NCBI RefSeq assembly: GCF_036946495.1
Contig: NZ_JAQIIX010000002.1
Location: 558,001 to 622,000, forward strand
Direction: 5' to 3'
DNA length: 64,000 bases
Source of the DNA: Mycolicibacterium neoaurum
Lineage (GTDB): Bacteria > Actinomycetota > Actinomycetes > Mycobacteriales > Mycobacteriaceae
A model generated the notes under the pieces. The model was given only the letters and a program-made list of their open reading frames with translations. It was not told where the DNA came from and searched no databases. Position numbers and translations under genes: made by a program. How positions within the stretch are numbered: the first letter of the stretch is position 1; each line of letters starts with the position of its first letter. Positions 1 through 8,619 of this stretch are shown piece after piece.

Positions 1-2
1 CC

Positions 3-497
3 GAAGTCATCGGGGTGACCAATCATGCCGTCGGCGGGGCGGTGGCCGGTTCGATCTTCCTGTCCTCGGCGGTGGCACAACTGCTCGGGCGTCGCATCCC
101 GCCCACCCTCGCCGTGGCGGTGGGCTGCGCGATCCTGGTCGTCGGGATGGTCATTCTGGCTGTCGCACTGTCGCACTCATCGCTGCCGGGCATCATCGCC
201 GCGGCCGTCATCGCCGGGATCGGACAGGGCATCAGCTTCAGCCGCGGGCTGGCGGCCGTCGTCGAGCAGGTCCCCGACCGGCAGCGCGGGGCGGTCAGCT
301 CGACCTACTTCGTGGTCGCCTATGTGGCGATCGCGCTGCCGGTGGTCGGCGTGGGCCTTGCCGCCCAGACCTGGGGCCTGCGCACCGCCGGGGAGAGTTT
401 CGCCGCCGCCATCGCGGTGCTCGCCCTCATCTGCCTGGCCGCGGTCCTGGTCCAGGAGCGCCGGGCCCGTCAATTGAGTGGTTCTACTCAGGCCTGA
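3..497 (+). CDS. MFS transporter, C-terminal part (5' end outside window)
   Basis: The frame is open from the first bases of the window, so the gene begins upstream; 164 residues are visible. They hold about five hydrophobic helices separated by short loops, including a glycine-rich helix (GIGQGISFSRGL) and a basic loop (PDRQRG) like the second half of a 12-14 TM major facilitator. The protein ends in a short polar tail (RRARQLSGSTQA). Family membership is inferred from topology and loop motifs; the substrate cannot be read. The next gene starts 28 bp downstream with its own promoter-like box. Confidence 0.75.
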   Translation, partial: EVIGVTNHAVGGAVAGSIFLSSAVAQLLGRRIPPTLAVAVGCAILVVGMVILAVALSHSSLPGIIAAAVIAGIGQGISFSRGLAAVVEQVPDRQRGAVSSTYFVVAYVAIALPVVGVGLAAQTWGLRTAGESFAAAIAVLALICLAAVLVQERRARQLSGSTQA

Positions 498-525
498 CCG
501 GTGCCGGGCACCCTACATTCGGGGC

Positions 526-1791
526 ATGCCCGTTTCCGCCTTCCCGAGCGTCGACGATATCGCCGCGGCCACTTCGCCCGGGCGCGACCGCGCACTCGAC
601 GTCATCCGGATCACCGCACTGCTCGGGGTGATCGCCGGCCATACGGTGATGGCCACCAGCATCATCCGCGATGACGTCTTCGTCTGGGAGAACCTGCTCA
701 CCACATCGGTGGTGTTCCAGGCGCTGACCTGGATCTTCCAGATCATGCCGCTGTTCTTCTTCGCCGGTGTCGCCGCGTCCGCCGGGTCGTATGCCGGCAA
801 TTGGGGCGGCTGGTTGCTGAAGCGCTGCACCAGGCTCTACCGACCGGTGTTCTCCTATCTCGCGTTCTGGGCGGTCGCCCTCGCCATCGGCCACCGGGTG
901 TTGCCGAGGCACGTCTACGAGCCGATCGCCGGCATCTCCATTCAGCTGCTGTGGTTCCTCGGCGCCTACGTCCTGGTTCTCGCCGCGGTGCCGCTGCTGC
1001 GCTCGGTCACCACAGTCGGCCGGATGGCCGCCTCCGTCGCGTTGATCTACACGATGATCGCCACGATCGACGCCATCCGGGTCAACGCCCCGGGCTGGGA
1101 AGCGCTGGGCTACCTGAACCTGGCGGTGTGGCTGATCCCAGGCATCTTCGGGATCGCCTACCGCAACCGGTTGTTGACCGTCTCACAGGCCGCGTTGTTG
1201 GGTTTCGGCATGTTGGCGTTGAACGCGGCGTTGCTGCGTTTCGGTCCGTACGAACTGAGCCTGGTGGGCATCGAAGGCCAAGAGCTCAAGAACATGATGC
1301 CGCCGTCGCTGTTGCTGGCCGGACACGCAATCATGATGTGCGCGTTCGCGATTGCCGCCGCACCTGCCATCGACCGGTGGGCCCGCCGGCCGCGTGTGTG
1401 GTGGTTGACCGCGATCGGCAACAGCGGTGCGATGACACTGTATCTCTGGCACATTCCCGCGCTGCTGGCCGTGCATCTGGTGTTCGACACCGCCGGGTTT
1501 CCGCGGTATCCGGGGCAGCCGCACTTCCTGGCGCTGAGCATCGCGCAGGTGCTGATCATGACGGCGGTGGTAGCGGTGTTGTTCGTGGCGCTGCGACCGC
1601 TGGAGAACAACCCGCTGCCCCATTGGGATGGCGGCGTGGTCACCGACCGTCGGAGCATCGCGGTCGGGACGCTGCTGTGCACCGCGGGGGCAGCGACGCT
1701 GGCCTCGTGCGTGTGGGGCCTGAAGGATCTGGGCCTGTACTGCGTGGCGGCCATGCTGGTGGCACTGGTCGGCGCCCGGGCGCTCGCCTAG
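526..1791 (+). CDS. Acyltransferase 3 family integral membrane protein
   Basis: 421 residues. The N-terminus carries the acyltransferase-3 signature: RALDVIRITALLGVIAGH, where the R..D.....H pattern places the conserved histidine early in helix 1. About ten hydrophobic helices follow, ending with WHIPALLAVHL and several C-terminal helices. Such proteins move O-acyl groups onto sugars, glycolipids or peptides at the membrane. I chose the ATG at 526 because a TACATT box ends 6 bases before it, giving a leaderless promoter; a longer frame begins inside the preceding gene. It overlaps the small convergent gene by 4 bp at its stop codon. The acceptor is unknown. Confidence 0.8.
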   Translation: MPVSAFPSVDDIAAATSPGRDRALDVIRITALLGVIAGHTVMATSIIRDDVFVWENLLTTSVVFQALTWIFQIMPLFFFAGVAASAGSYAGNWGGWLLKRCTRLYRPVFSYLAFWAVALAIGHRVLPRHVYEPIAGISIQLLWFLGAYVLVLAAVPLLRSVTTVGRMAASVALIYTMIATIDAIRVNAPGWEALGYLNLAVWLIPGIFGIAYRNRLLTVSQAALLGFGMLALNAALLRFGPYELSLVGIEGQELKNMMPPSLLLAGHAIMMCAFAIAAAPAIDRWARRPRVWWLTAIGNSGAMTLYLWHIPALLAVHLVFDTAGFPRYPGQPHFLALSIAQVLIMTAVVAVLFVALRPLENNPLPHWDGGVVTDRRSIAVGTLLCTAGAATLASCVWGLKDLGLYCVAAMLVALVGARALA

Positions 1792-1958
1792 CCGCTCTTG
1801 CGTCGGAACTCGCGCCGGTTCTCCACCGCACCGTGCGCGCGAGCCTTCTTGCGTCCACCATCAGCGTGCGAAGCGCCCCCGGTGGCCTGCGCCTTCTTGC
1901 GCTCCAGCGCTTCCCGGAACTTGCGCTTGGTGTCGTCTTCCGGAGTTTCGTCGGCCAT
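1788..1958 (-). CDS. Small basic DUF5302-type protein (56 aa)
   Basis: The frame encodes 56 residues beginning MADETPEDDTKRKFREALER and continues with lysine/arginine-rich blocks (KKAQATGG, GGRKKARAH, ENRREFRRKSG). This matches my memory of the small actinobacterial DUF5302 family, whose function is unknown; the charge suggests nucleic-acid or ribosome contact, which is inference. A TAGGCT box lies 6 bases before the ATG, which supports a leaderless start. The stop overlaps the stop of the acyltransferase gene (CTAG shared). Confidence 0.75.
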   Translation of the reverse strand: MADETPEDDTKRKFREALERKKAQATGGASHADGGRKKARAHGAVENRREFRRKSG

Positions 1959-1993
1959 GCGATCAGCCTAGACGCACGTCCTCGACAATTCCG

Positions 1994-2437
1994 TCAGCGC
2001 AGCCCGGGCGGCATTCCGTACAGGTGCGCGATCGGCAGTGTCAGCAGCACGCGACGGTCGTCGACCATCGCACGCCGGTAGTCCGCCCAGTCCGGATGTT
2101 CACCGGCGATGTTGCGGTACAACGTAATAAGCCCCTCGACCGTGTCATCGTGCGGGTTGGCCGCCGGCGGGGTCAACACCGCGTCACCCTCGGCCACCGC
2201 ATAGGACCAGCCGTCGTCGGCGGAGACGTGGATAGAGGCGCGCGGGTCACGACGCAGGTTGCGGGTCTTGGCACGTGGTTCGGTGATGGACACCTGCAAC
2301 GCGGTGTTGGGCGCGTCGAACCAGTACGACACATTGGACAGCTGTGGCCTGCCGTCGCGCTTGATGGTGGCCAGCACCCCCAGCGCGTTGCCCTTGATCA
2401 ATGCCAGCAGCTTGTCGTCGAACACCTGACGCCCCAT
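1994..2437 (-). CDS. PPOX-class F420-dependent oxidoreductase
   Basis: 147 residues of the split-barrel flavin/F420-binding fold. Family-like features are GVLATIKRDGRPQLSNVSYWFD near residues 18-40, TEPRAKTRNLRRDPRASIHV (the phosphate-contacting arginine region) and the C-terminal WADYRRAMVDDRRVLLTLPIAHLYG. These proteins use reduced F420 to reduce quinones, biliverdin or xenobiotics in the cytoplasm. The start at 2437 is fixed by a TACGCT box 6 bases upstream; the frame could extend to 2542 but would run through the divergent gene. Only 31 bp separate it from the divergent methyltransferase, so the two promoters must share DNA. Confidence 0.82.
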   Translation of the reverse strand: MGRQVFDDKLLALIKGNALGVLATIKRDGRPQLSNVSYWFDAPNTALQVSITEPRAKTRNLRRDPRASIHVSADDGWSYAVAEGDAVLTPPAANPHDDTVEGLITLYRNIAGEHPDWADYRRAMVDDRRVLLTLPIAHLYGMPPGLR

Positions 2438-2468
2438 GAGTCGAGCGTACGACTCTACGATCGGGAGC

Positions 2469-3296
2469 ATGAGCCGGATCGACGGAACCAGTCTGGAGGG
2501 AGTGTCCGCGACGACGTTGTGGACCCTGCACAACCGCGGCACCGAGGCCAGGCGCTCCGACGGGGTGATCCGCGACCCGTGGGCGGTCAGTCTGCTCGAT
2601 TCGATCGATTACGACTACCGCAAGTTCGGTAAGCCCAACCAGTCCCATCCGCTGCGCGCGTTGGCCTTCGATGCGGCGGCCACCGAGTACCTGAAAGCTC
2701 ATCCGAGGGCGTCGGTGGTGGCACTGGCCGAGGGCCTGCAAACCAGTTTCTGGCGGCTGGCCCGTGCCGGCGTTGCCGACGAATTGCACTGGTATTCGAT
2801 CGATCTGGAGCCGGTGATGCAGCTGCGCCGCCAGTTGCTCCCCCGCGATGACCGGATCACCGAACTGGCCCAGTCGGCGTTGGATCGCAGCTGGATGGAC
2901 CGGGTGGACGCGCAGGATGGTGTGTTCATCACCGCCGAGGGTTTGCTGATGTACCTGGAGCCCGAGGACGCGCTGGGACTGATCGCCGACTGTGCTGCCC
3001 GTTTTCCCGGTGCGCAATTCATGTTCGACTCGATCCCGCACTGGTTCAGTCGCAGGACACTCGGCGGTATGCGGCTGTCCGATCGCTATCTCACGCCGGC
3101 CATGCCGTTCGGACTCACCCCCGACGAAGCGGTGTCGCTGGCAGGCACCATCGATGGTGTCCGGTCGGCCCGCGATGTGCCCTATCCACCGGGACGCGGG
3201 CTCTGGCGGCTGGCCAAGCCCGCTTTCTGGGACCACGTCGGCGCGTTCCGGCGAAACCGGCCGAGCATCACGCTGCTGGAATTCGCCGGGCGCTGA
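2469..3296 (+). CDS. SAM-dependent methyltransferase, TIGR00027 family (copy 1)
   Basis: 275 residues. The order of blocks is that of the mycobacterial TIGR00027 putative methyltransferases: an N-terminal LWTLHNRGTEARRSDGVIRDP, then VVALAEGLQTSFWRL (SAM-binding glycine loop), DLEPVMQLRRQLL (acidic end of beta 2) and VFITAEGLLMYLEPEDALGLI. The substrate is unknown. The ATG at 2469 follows TACGAT by 7 bases; an in-frame ATG at 2436 would overlap the divergent gene. A close paralogue follows after 14 bp, so this is a tandem duplication. Confidence 0.85.
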   Translation: MSRIDGTSLEGVSATTLWTLHNRGTEARRSDGVIRDPWAVSLLDSIDYDYRKFGKPNQSHPLRALAFDAAATEYLKAHPRASVVALAEGLQTSFWRLARAGVADELHWYSIDLEPVMQLRRQLLPRDDRITELAQSALDRSWMDRVDAQDGVFITAEGLLMYLEPEDALGLIADCAARFPGAQFMFDSIPHWFSRRTLGGMRLSDRYLTPAMPFGLTPDEAVSLAGTIDGVRSARDVPYPPGRGLWRLAKPAFWDHVGAFRRNRPSITLLEFAGR

Positions 3297-3310
3297 GTAC
3301 CCTCGATGTA

Positions 3311-4144
3311 GTGACCTCCCCGAGAGCCGACGCGCGGTCGCTGACCGGCGTGTCCGAGACCGCACTGTTGACGCTGAAGGTGCGTGCCACCGAGGCCGCC
3401 CGAGACGATCGGATCATCGATGATCCGGTGGCCGTCGATCTGGTCGACGCCATCGATTTCGACTTCGCCAAGTTCGGTTTCGTCGGCCGCCAGGACATGG
3501 CGCTGCGCGCCCTGGCGTTCGACAAGCAGACCCGCAGGTACCTGCGCGATCATCCGGCGGCGACCGTGGTCGCGCTGGCCGAGGGATTGCAGACCAGTTT
3601 CTACCGGCTCGACAATGGCGATGTCGGTCATGAATTCCGTTGGCACACCGTCGATCTGCCACCGATAACGGCGCTGCGCGAGAAGCTGCTCCCACCGTCG
3701 GAGCGCATCACCGTCAGCGCGCAGTCGGCGCTGGACTACAGCTGGATGGATGCCGTCGATACCTCCGACGGCGTGTTCATCACGGCCGAGGGGTTGCTGA
3801 TGTACCTGCAACCGACCGAGGCGATGGGCTTGATCACCGAATGCGCCAGGCGTTTTCCCGGCGGCCAGCTGATGTTCGACCTACCGCCCTACTGGTTCGC
3901 ATGGTGGGCCCGAAAGGGGTTACTGCGCCCCTCCCTGCGCTACAAGGTACCGCCGATGCCGTTCAGCCTGTCGGTCGCCGCGGCCGCCGATCTGGTCAAC
4001 ACGGTGCCCGGGGTACGCGCCGCCCACGATGTACCGATGCCCACCGGGCGCGGCACCGTGCTCAATGCGCTGCTGTGGGCCGCCCACCGGCTGCCACTGC
4101 TGGATCCGGTGCGGCCGGTGCTGACCCGGCTGGAGTTCGGCTGA
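3311..4144 (+). CDS. SAM-dependent methyltransferase, TIGR00027 family (copy 2)
   Basis: 277 residues, GTG start 7 bases after a TACCCT box. The same motif series is present as in the gene just upstream: TALLTLKVRATEAARDDRIIDDP, VVALAEGLQTSFYRL, DLPPITALREKLLPP and FITAEGLLMYLQPTEAMGLI. Conservation is visible along the full length, with the C-terminal third most divergent, as expected after tandem duplication with substrate drift. Its 3' end overlaps the convergent monooxygenase gene by 83 bp, so both C-termini are read from the same DNA on opposite strands. Confidence 0.85.
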   Translation: MTSPRADARSLTGVSETALLTLKVRATEAARDDRIIDDPVAVDLVDAIDFDFAKFGFVGRQDMALRALAFDKQTRRYLRDHPAATVVALAEGLQTSFYRLDNGDVGHEFRWHTVDLPPITALREKLLPPSERITVSAQSALDYSWMDAVDTSDGVFITAEGLLMYLQPTEAMGLITECARRFPGGQLMFDLPPYWFAWWARKGLLRPSLRYKVPPMPFSLSVAAAADLVNTVPGVRAAHDVPMPTGRGTVLNALLWAAHRLPLLDPVRPVLTRLEFG

Positions 4145-5576
4145 ACTGCAAGCAGTCATCGGTGACCGGACCGTTGCGCAGCACCTGCGCGTCGACGGTG
4201 TAGTTCATGGTCATCTGCCACGGCCCGCGGGTGCCCTGGCGTGGTAGGCGGTCGATCGCCCGCTGCACATAGCCGGCCGCGAAGTCCAACAGCGGCAGGG
4301 TCGGCATGTCCCGGTCGGTGAGCACCGGGCGCACCTGGTCGACGCCCCGGGCATCCATATGCGACAGGAGTCGGCAGAAATGCTCGCACAGCAGGCCGAC
4401 CTTGAGCGTCCATGACGAATTGGTGTAGCCGAAGGCGAAGGCGAAGTTGGGCACGCCGCTGAGCATGATGCCCTTGTAGGCGACGGTCTCGGCCAGATCG
4501 ACCGGCTCTCCGTCCACGGTGAGCGTCACCCCGCCGAACAACTGAATGTTCAGTCCGGTGGCGGTGACGATGATGTCGGCCGCCAGCTCCGCTCCGGATT
4601 CCAGCCGGATCCCGGTCTCGGTGAATGTCGTGATCCGGTCGGTCACCACCGAGGCACTGCCATCGCTGATGGCGGCGAACAGGTCGCCGTCGGGCACCGC
4701 ACACAGCCGCTGATCCCACGGGTCGTAGGCCGGGTTGAAGTGCTCGTCCACCGGATACCCGTCGGGCAGCTTGCCTGCGTTGATCCGGCGGATCAGTCGC
4801 CGCGCCAACACCGGATGCTTCTGGCAGAAGGTATAGACGGCGCGCTGTTTGAGGATGTTCTTGCGCCGGGCCAGTGCATAACCACGGTCGTCACCGAGCA
4901 CTCGGCGCGCCACATTGGCGAACGTGTCCTTGGCCGGGACCGGCATGACGTAGGTCGGCGACCGCTGCAACATGGTGACGTGCGCCGCATCGGCCGCCAT
5001 GGCCGGCACGAGCGTCACGGCCGTGGCACCGCTGCCGATCACCACCACACGCTTGCCGGCATAGTCCAGGTCTTCCGGCCACAGTTGCGGATGGATGATC
5101 CGGCCGCCGAACCGGTCGCGGCCCGGGAAGTCTGGGGTGTAACCCTGGTCGTAGCGGTAGTAGCCGCCGGCGCAGAACAGCCAGCGTGCGCCGAGCTGGA
5201 TCAGCTCGCCGTCGCGTTCGACGTCGACGATCCAGCGTCCGTCGGCGCTGCTCCAGGCCGCACCGAGTACCTTGTGCCCGAACCGGATTCGCTGGGCCAT
5301 CCCGTTCTCGTCGACGGTCTCGCGTAGGTAGGCCAGGATCTTGTCCGCGGTGGCGATCGCGTACTCGTCACGCCACGGTTTGAACTCGTAGCCGAAGGTG
5401 TGCAGATCGGAATCGGACCGAATACCCGGGTAGCGGAACAGATCCCAGGTACCGCCGGTGGACTGACGAGCCTCCAGGATGGTGTAGTCGCGGCCGGGGT
5501 GCGCGCGCTGCAGATAGTAGGCGGCTCCGATACCGGAGATGCCGGCTCCGACGATCAGCACGTCAACTGTGTCCAT
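4062..5576 (-). CDS. EthA-like Baeyer-Villiger flavin monooxygenase
   Basis: 504 residues. The N-terminal FAD Rossmann motif is VLIVGAGISG (glycines 10-15), followed by GGTWDLFRYPGIRSDSD. The Baeyer-Villiger fingerprint FGGRIIHPQLWPEDLD precedes the NADPH-binding VVVIGSGATAVTLVP. These blocks run in the same order and with close wording as M. tuberculosis EthA (from memory), which oxidises ketones and activates ethionamide. The protein is about 20 residues longer at the C-terminus than EthA, and that alanine/proline-rich tail is the part overlapping the convergent methyltransferase. It is divergent from a PucR-type gene rather than a TetR (EthR) gene, so its control is likely different. The natural substrate is unknown. 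Confidence 0.88.
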   Translation of the reverse strand: MDTVDVLIVGAGISGIGAAYYLQRAHPGRDYTILEARQSTGGTWDLFRYPGIRSDSDLHTFGYEFKPWRDEYAIATADKILAYLRETVDENGMAQRIRFGHKVLGAAWSSADGRWIVDVERDGELIQLGARWLFCAGGYYRYDQGYTPDFPGRDRFGGRIIHPQLWPEDLDYAGKRVVVIGSGATAVTLVPAMAADAAHVTMLQRSPTYVMPVPAKDTFANVARRVLGDDRGYALARRKNILKQRAVYTFCQKHPVLARRLIRRINAGKLPDGYPVDEHFNPAYDPWDQRLCAVPDGDLFAAISDGSASVVTDRITTFTETGIRLESGAELAADIIVTATGLNIQLFGGVTLTVDGEPVDLAETVAYKGIMLSGVPNFAFAFGYTNSSWTLKVGLLCEHFCRLLSHMDARGVDQVRPVLTDRDMPTLPLLDFAAGYVQRAIDRLPRQGTRGPWQMTMNYTVDAQVLRNGPVTDDCLQFSRTPAGSAPAAPDPAVAAGGRPTAAH

Positions 5577-5643
5577 CAGCCGATGGTGCCGACTGCAGCA
5601 CCACCCACGATAGGGCGAAATGCCTCAACAATGCGCCGGGACT

Positions 5644-5658
5644 GGTGCCATGTGCACC
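5644..5658. promoter_or_regulatory. Dyad in the monooxygenase/PucR divergent promoter region
   Basis: GGTGC and GCACC form a perfect 5-bp inverted repeat around a 5-bp spacer, 21 bp before the PucR-gene start and 68 bp before the monooxygenase start. It is the only clear dyad I see in the 102-bp gap, so it could be the operator of the neighbouring regulator. The short arms make this tentative. Confidence 0.3.
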
Positions 5659-5678
5659 CACTGGCTTACGGTGTGATC

Positions 5679-6893
5679 ATGAACCCGCCGGGACCATCAC
5701 CCGCGGTGCGGGAACTGATCCGCCAATGCGCGCAGATCGTGGTCAACGCGCGCCCCGAATGGCTCGACGAGCTCGACACCACCGTCCTGGCCGGCAGCCC
5801 GGCCATCGCCGCCGATCCCGAACTGGCCGCCGCGGTGAGCCGTAGCAACCGCGCCAATCTGGCCTTCTGGGCGACCGCCAACATCCGGGATCCGGGCGGG
5901 CCGGTCCCGCCGAACACCGGTCCTGAACCGCTCAGCATCGCCCGCGAACTGGTGCGCCGCGGGGTCAACTCGCTGCCGATGGACGCCTATCGGATCGGCG
6001 AGGGGGTGGCGTGGCGGCGCCTGATGGACATCGCCTTCGAGCTGACCTCCGATCCGGCCGAACTACGCGAGCTGTTGCAGGTCTGCTCGCGGTCGATCAG
6101 TGCCTTCGTCGAGGCGACCCTGGCCGGTATCACCGCCCAGATCGAGTTGGAGCGTCACGAACTCACCCATGGCACCCACGCCGAGCGACGGGAAACTGTC
6201 GCCCTGCTGCTGGAAGGCGCCCCCATCCCCCGCGACCGCGCCGAAGGACGCCTCGGCTATGCCTTGACCGGCACCCACACCGCGGCTGTGCTTTGGGTCG
6301 CCGGCACCGATCACAACCTCGCCGAACTCGATCACGCGGCCGAAACGATCGGCCGAGCGGCCGGGGCGCGGCCGCTGAGTGTGCTGCCCAGTAGCGCGAC
6401 GCGATGGGTCTGGGTGCCCGGCCAGCTGGACGCCGATGATCTGACCGGCTCGATCGGCTCGGTGCGGGTGGCCCTCGGCACCGCCGCCGACGGTGTCGAG
6501 GGCTTCCGCACCAGCCATTTCGAGGCGATCACCACCCAGCAGATGGTGGCGCGCCTGCATTCCCGCCAGCAGATCGCGCGGTTCACCGATATCGAATTGG
6601 TCGCCCTGGTCACCGCCGATCCCGATCGCGCGGCGCGATTCGTCGAACGGGTCCTCGGCGACTTCGCCCATGCGCCTGCCGATTTGCACACGGCGGTGGG
6701 TGTGTTCATCGGGGCGCAGTGCAACGCGGCTCGGGCGGCCACCCAGCTCTACACCCACCGCAATACCCTGTTGCGCCGACTGGCCCGCGCCGAGGAGCTG
6801 CTGCCTGCCCCGCTGTCGACGTGCAGTGTGGAGGTGGCTGTCGCATTGGACGTCGTGCGCTGGACCGGTCAGTCCAGCAGCCCGTCCAGATAA
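5679..6893 (+). CDS. PucR/CdaR-type transcriptional regulator
   Basis: 404 residues. The C-terminal 50 residues form the PucR helix-turn-helix (AARAATQLYTHRNTLLRRLARAEELL), preceded by a GGDEF-like middle region (about residues 170-300) and an N-terminal helical domain that may sense a ligand. The ATG at 5679 lies 6 bases after TACGGT, a leaderless promoter; a longer frame reaches far into the divergent gene and is rejected. Divergent placement suggests that it controls the EthA-like monooxygenase gene. Its last 25 bp overlap the convergent GntR gene. Confidence 0.8.
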   Translation: MNPPGPSPAVRELIRQCAQIVVNARPEWLDELDTTVLAGSPAIAADPELAAAVSRSNRANLAFWATANIRDPGGPVPPNTGPEPLSIARELVRRGVNSLPMDAYRIGEGVAWRRLMDIAFELTSDPAELRELLQVCSRSISAFVEATLAGITAQIELERHELTHGTHAERRETVALLLEGAPIPRDRAEGRLGYALTGTHTAAVLWVAGTDHNLAELDHAAETIGRAAGARPLSVLPSSATRWVWVPGQLDADDLTGSIGSVRVALGTAADGVEGFRTSHFEAITTQQMVARLHSRQQIARFTDIELVALVTADPDRAARFVERVLGDFAHAPADLHTAVGVFIGAQCNAARAATQLYTHRNTLLRRLARAEELLPAPLSTCSVEVAVALDVVRWTGQSSSPSR

Positions 6894-7234
6894 CGGAGCG
6901 CCTGCTCCCTGCCGAGACCTTGGGCCCGCGCCACCTCGGCGAAGGCATGTGCCGCGGCTGCCATCGCGTTGTCGGCCGGATCCACCCGTGCGACGAATGT
7001 GCCGAAGCGACCACGGGTTTCGAGCACGCCGGCGGATTCCAGCTCGCGATAGGCGCGTGCCACCGTGTTGACCGCCAGGCCCAGCTGACCCGCCAGGTCG
7101 CGTACCGTGGGCAAGCGGGTACCCGGCGCCAGTCGTCCGTCGCGTACCCCGGCGATGATCTGGGTGCGCAGCTGGTCGAACAGCGGCGCGCCCGCATCGG
7201 CTTCCAGGTGTATCCAGTCCCCCAGACCTCCCAC
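6869..7234 (-). CDS. Short GntR-family (YtrA-type) regulator
   Basis: 121 residues. The first 80 form the GntR winged helix: APLFDQLRTQIIAGVRDGRL, LPTVRDLAGQLGLAVNTVARAYRELESAGVLETRGRFGTFV. The rest is a short helical tail, the YtrA-subfamily size, often seen next to transporter genes. Start choice is uncertain: GTG at 7234 gives a compact protein, while GTG at 7252 would add six residues. It is divergent from the sirtuin gene with a gap of only 36 bp, so cross-regulation is possible. Confidence 0.72.
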   Translation of the reverse strand: MGGLGDWIHLEADAGAPLFDQLRTQIIAGVRDGRLAPGTRLPTVRDLAGQLGLAVNTVARAYRELESAGVLETRGRFGTFVARVDPADNAMAAAAHAFAEVARAQGLGREQALRYLDGLLD

Positions 7235-7270
7235 GACTCCAGTATCACGCACACGCGCTAGTTTGGTGAG

Positions 7271-7981
7271 GTGCGAGTGACGTTGCTGAGCGGGGCCGGC
7301 ATGTCCGCCGAGAGCGGTGTGCCGACGTTTCGCGATGTCGAGACCGGTTTGTGGGCCAACGTGGATCCCTACGAGATCTCCAGCAGCGACGGTTGGCAAC
7401 GCCATCCGGAACGGGTCTGGGCCTGGTACCTGTGGCGGCACTACATGATGAGTGCAGTCGAGCCCAACGCCGGTCATCTGGCTGTCGCTGCTTGGGAGGA
7501 CTACGCCGAAGTGCACGTGGTCACCCAGAACGTCGACAACCTGCACGAGCGCGCGGGCAGCACCCGGGTCCACCATGTGCACGGCAGCCTTTTCGAGTTC
7601 CGCTGCGACCGTTGTGGAACACCGTTCACCGGCGAACTTCCCGCCATGCCCGAACCGGTCGAGGTCGTCGACCCGCCACGGTGCGCGTGCGGCGGCCTGA
7701 TCCGACCGAACGTGGTGTGGTTCGGCGAAGGCCTTCCCGACGACGCGTGGGACAGCTCGGTGGAGGCGGTCGCGAAGGCCGATGTGGTGATCGTGGTCGG
7801 CACGTCATCGGTGGTCTACCCGGCCGCGGGCCTACCGGAGGCCGCCGTGGCCAACGGAATCCCGGTCATCGAGGTCAACCCGCAGCCGACACCGCTGTCG
7901 GCCGCCTGCACCGCGGTGCTGCGGGAGACCTCGGCCACCGCGCTGCCCACCCTGCTGCAGCGCCTGCCCCAGCTCCTCTGA
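7271..7981 (+). CDS. cobB: NAD-dependent protein deacylase (sirtuin)
   Basis: 236 residues. Sirtuin motifs are complete: LLSGAGMSAESGVPTFRD (NAD loop), TQNVDNLHERAG, the catalytic histidine in HHVHGS, a zinc ribbon with CDRC and CAC pairs, RPNVVWFGE, and the adenine-site VVGTSS and VIEVNPQPTP. The family removes acetyl, succinyl or other acyl groups from lysines using NAD; the substrate class cannot be decided here with confidence. The GTG start lies 6 bases after TAGTTT, so the transcript is probably leaderless. Confidence 0.9.
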   Translation: MRVTLLSGAGMSAESGVPTFRDVETGLWANVDPYEISSSDGWQRHPERVWAWYLWRHYMMSAVEPNAGHLAVAAWEDYAEVHVVTQNVDNLHERAGSTRVHHVHGSLFEFRCDRCGTPFTGELPAMPEPVEVVDPPRCACGGLIRPNVVWFGEGLPDDAWDSSVEAVAKADVVIVVGTSSVVYPAAGLPEAAVANGIPVIEVNPQPTPLSAACTAVLRETSATALPTLLQRLPQLL

Positions 7982-7989
7982 ACCGGAGG

Positions 7990-8619
7990 CTATCCGCGCA
8001 CTGCCCGCCCGATCGCCAACTCCGACACCGGTACCGGAACCCAAGCCGGCACACTCTGTTCGCGCCGCGAACCGGCCACCGTGAACCCGGCGTCGGCGAT
8101 CGCGGTCTCGGTGTTGCGGTGGGTGTGGCAGTTGCCGAGCAGCCGCGGCCAGATCGTGGCATCGGCGACCCGCTGCAGCGTGGCACGCCAACCGGTGCCT
8201 GCGACATGTTCCAGATAGCGCAGCTCACCGCCGGGCTTGAGCATCGAGAACAGCTGCCGCAGAACCATATCCGGATCGTCCACCGAGCAGAGCACCAGCG
8301 AGCACACCACGGCGTCGAACGGCTCGCCGGCCTCGAACTCCTCGATGGTGGCGGTGCTGACCGTCACCGGCACCGGCGCGGTGGCGGCGGCCTCCCGGGC
8401 AACCTCGGCCAGCTTTCGCTCCGGTTCGAGCGCGACGACCTCGCTGACCGCCCCCGGGTAGTGCACGAAGTTGCTGCCGGTTCCGGCGCCGACCTCCAGC
8501 ACACGGCCACTGAGACCGGCCAGATTCTCCACGCGCAGCCGCCGCACCGATTCGGGTTCGTGCCCGCTCGTCACGAGCCACACCCGGGCGAAGAACGGAT
8601 TGTCGACCGCGGCAGTCAT
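7990..8619 (-). CDS. Class I SAM-dependent methyltransferase
   Basis: 209 residues. Motif I is VLEVGAGTGSNFVHYP, followed by VVALEPERKLAEVAREAA and FDAVVCSLVLCSVDDPDMVLRQLFSMLKPGGELRYLEHV. This pattern fits small-molecule or lipid methyltransferases (UbiE/PmtA-like). The ATG overlaps the stop of the upstream tetR gene (ATGA), so it is translationally coupled and last in an mmpL-tetR-methyltransferase operon. From memory, M. tuberculosis Rv1147, a methyltransferase beside mmpL13, is the counterpart by position. Confidence 0.85.
   Translation of the reverse strand: MTAAVDNPFFARVWLVTSGHEPESVRRLRVENLAGLSGRVLEVGAGTGSNFVHYPGAVSEVVALEPERKLAEVAREAAATAPVPVTVSTATIEEFEAGEPFDAVVCSLVLCSVDDPDMVLRQLFSMLKPGGELRYLEHVAGTGWRATLQRVADATIWPRLLGNCHTHRNTETAIADAGFTVAGSRREQSVPAWVPVPVSELAIGRAVRG

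Noticed and set aside
801..2081. Plus-strand frame overlapping the acyltransferase and the two small minus-strand genes
   Set aside because: Arg/Gly-rich shadow frame; the competing frames carry clear motifs and promoter boxes.
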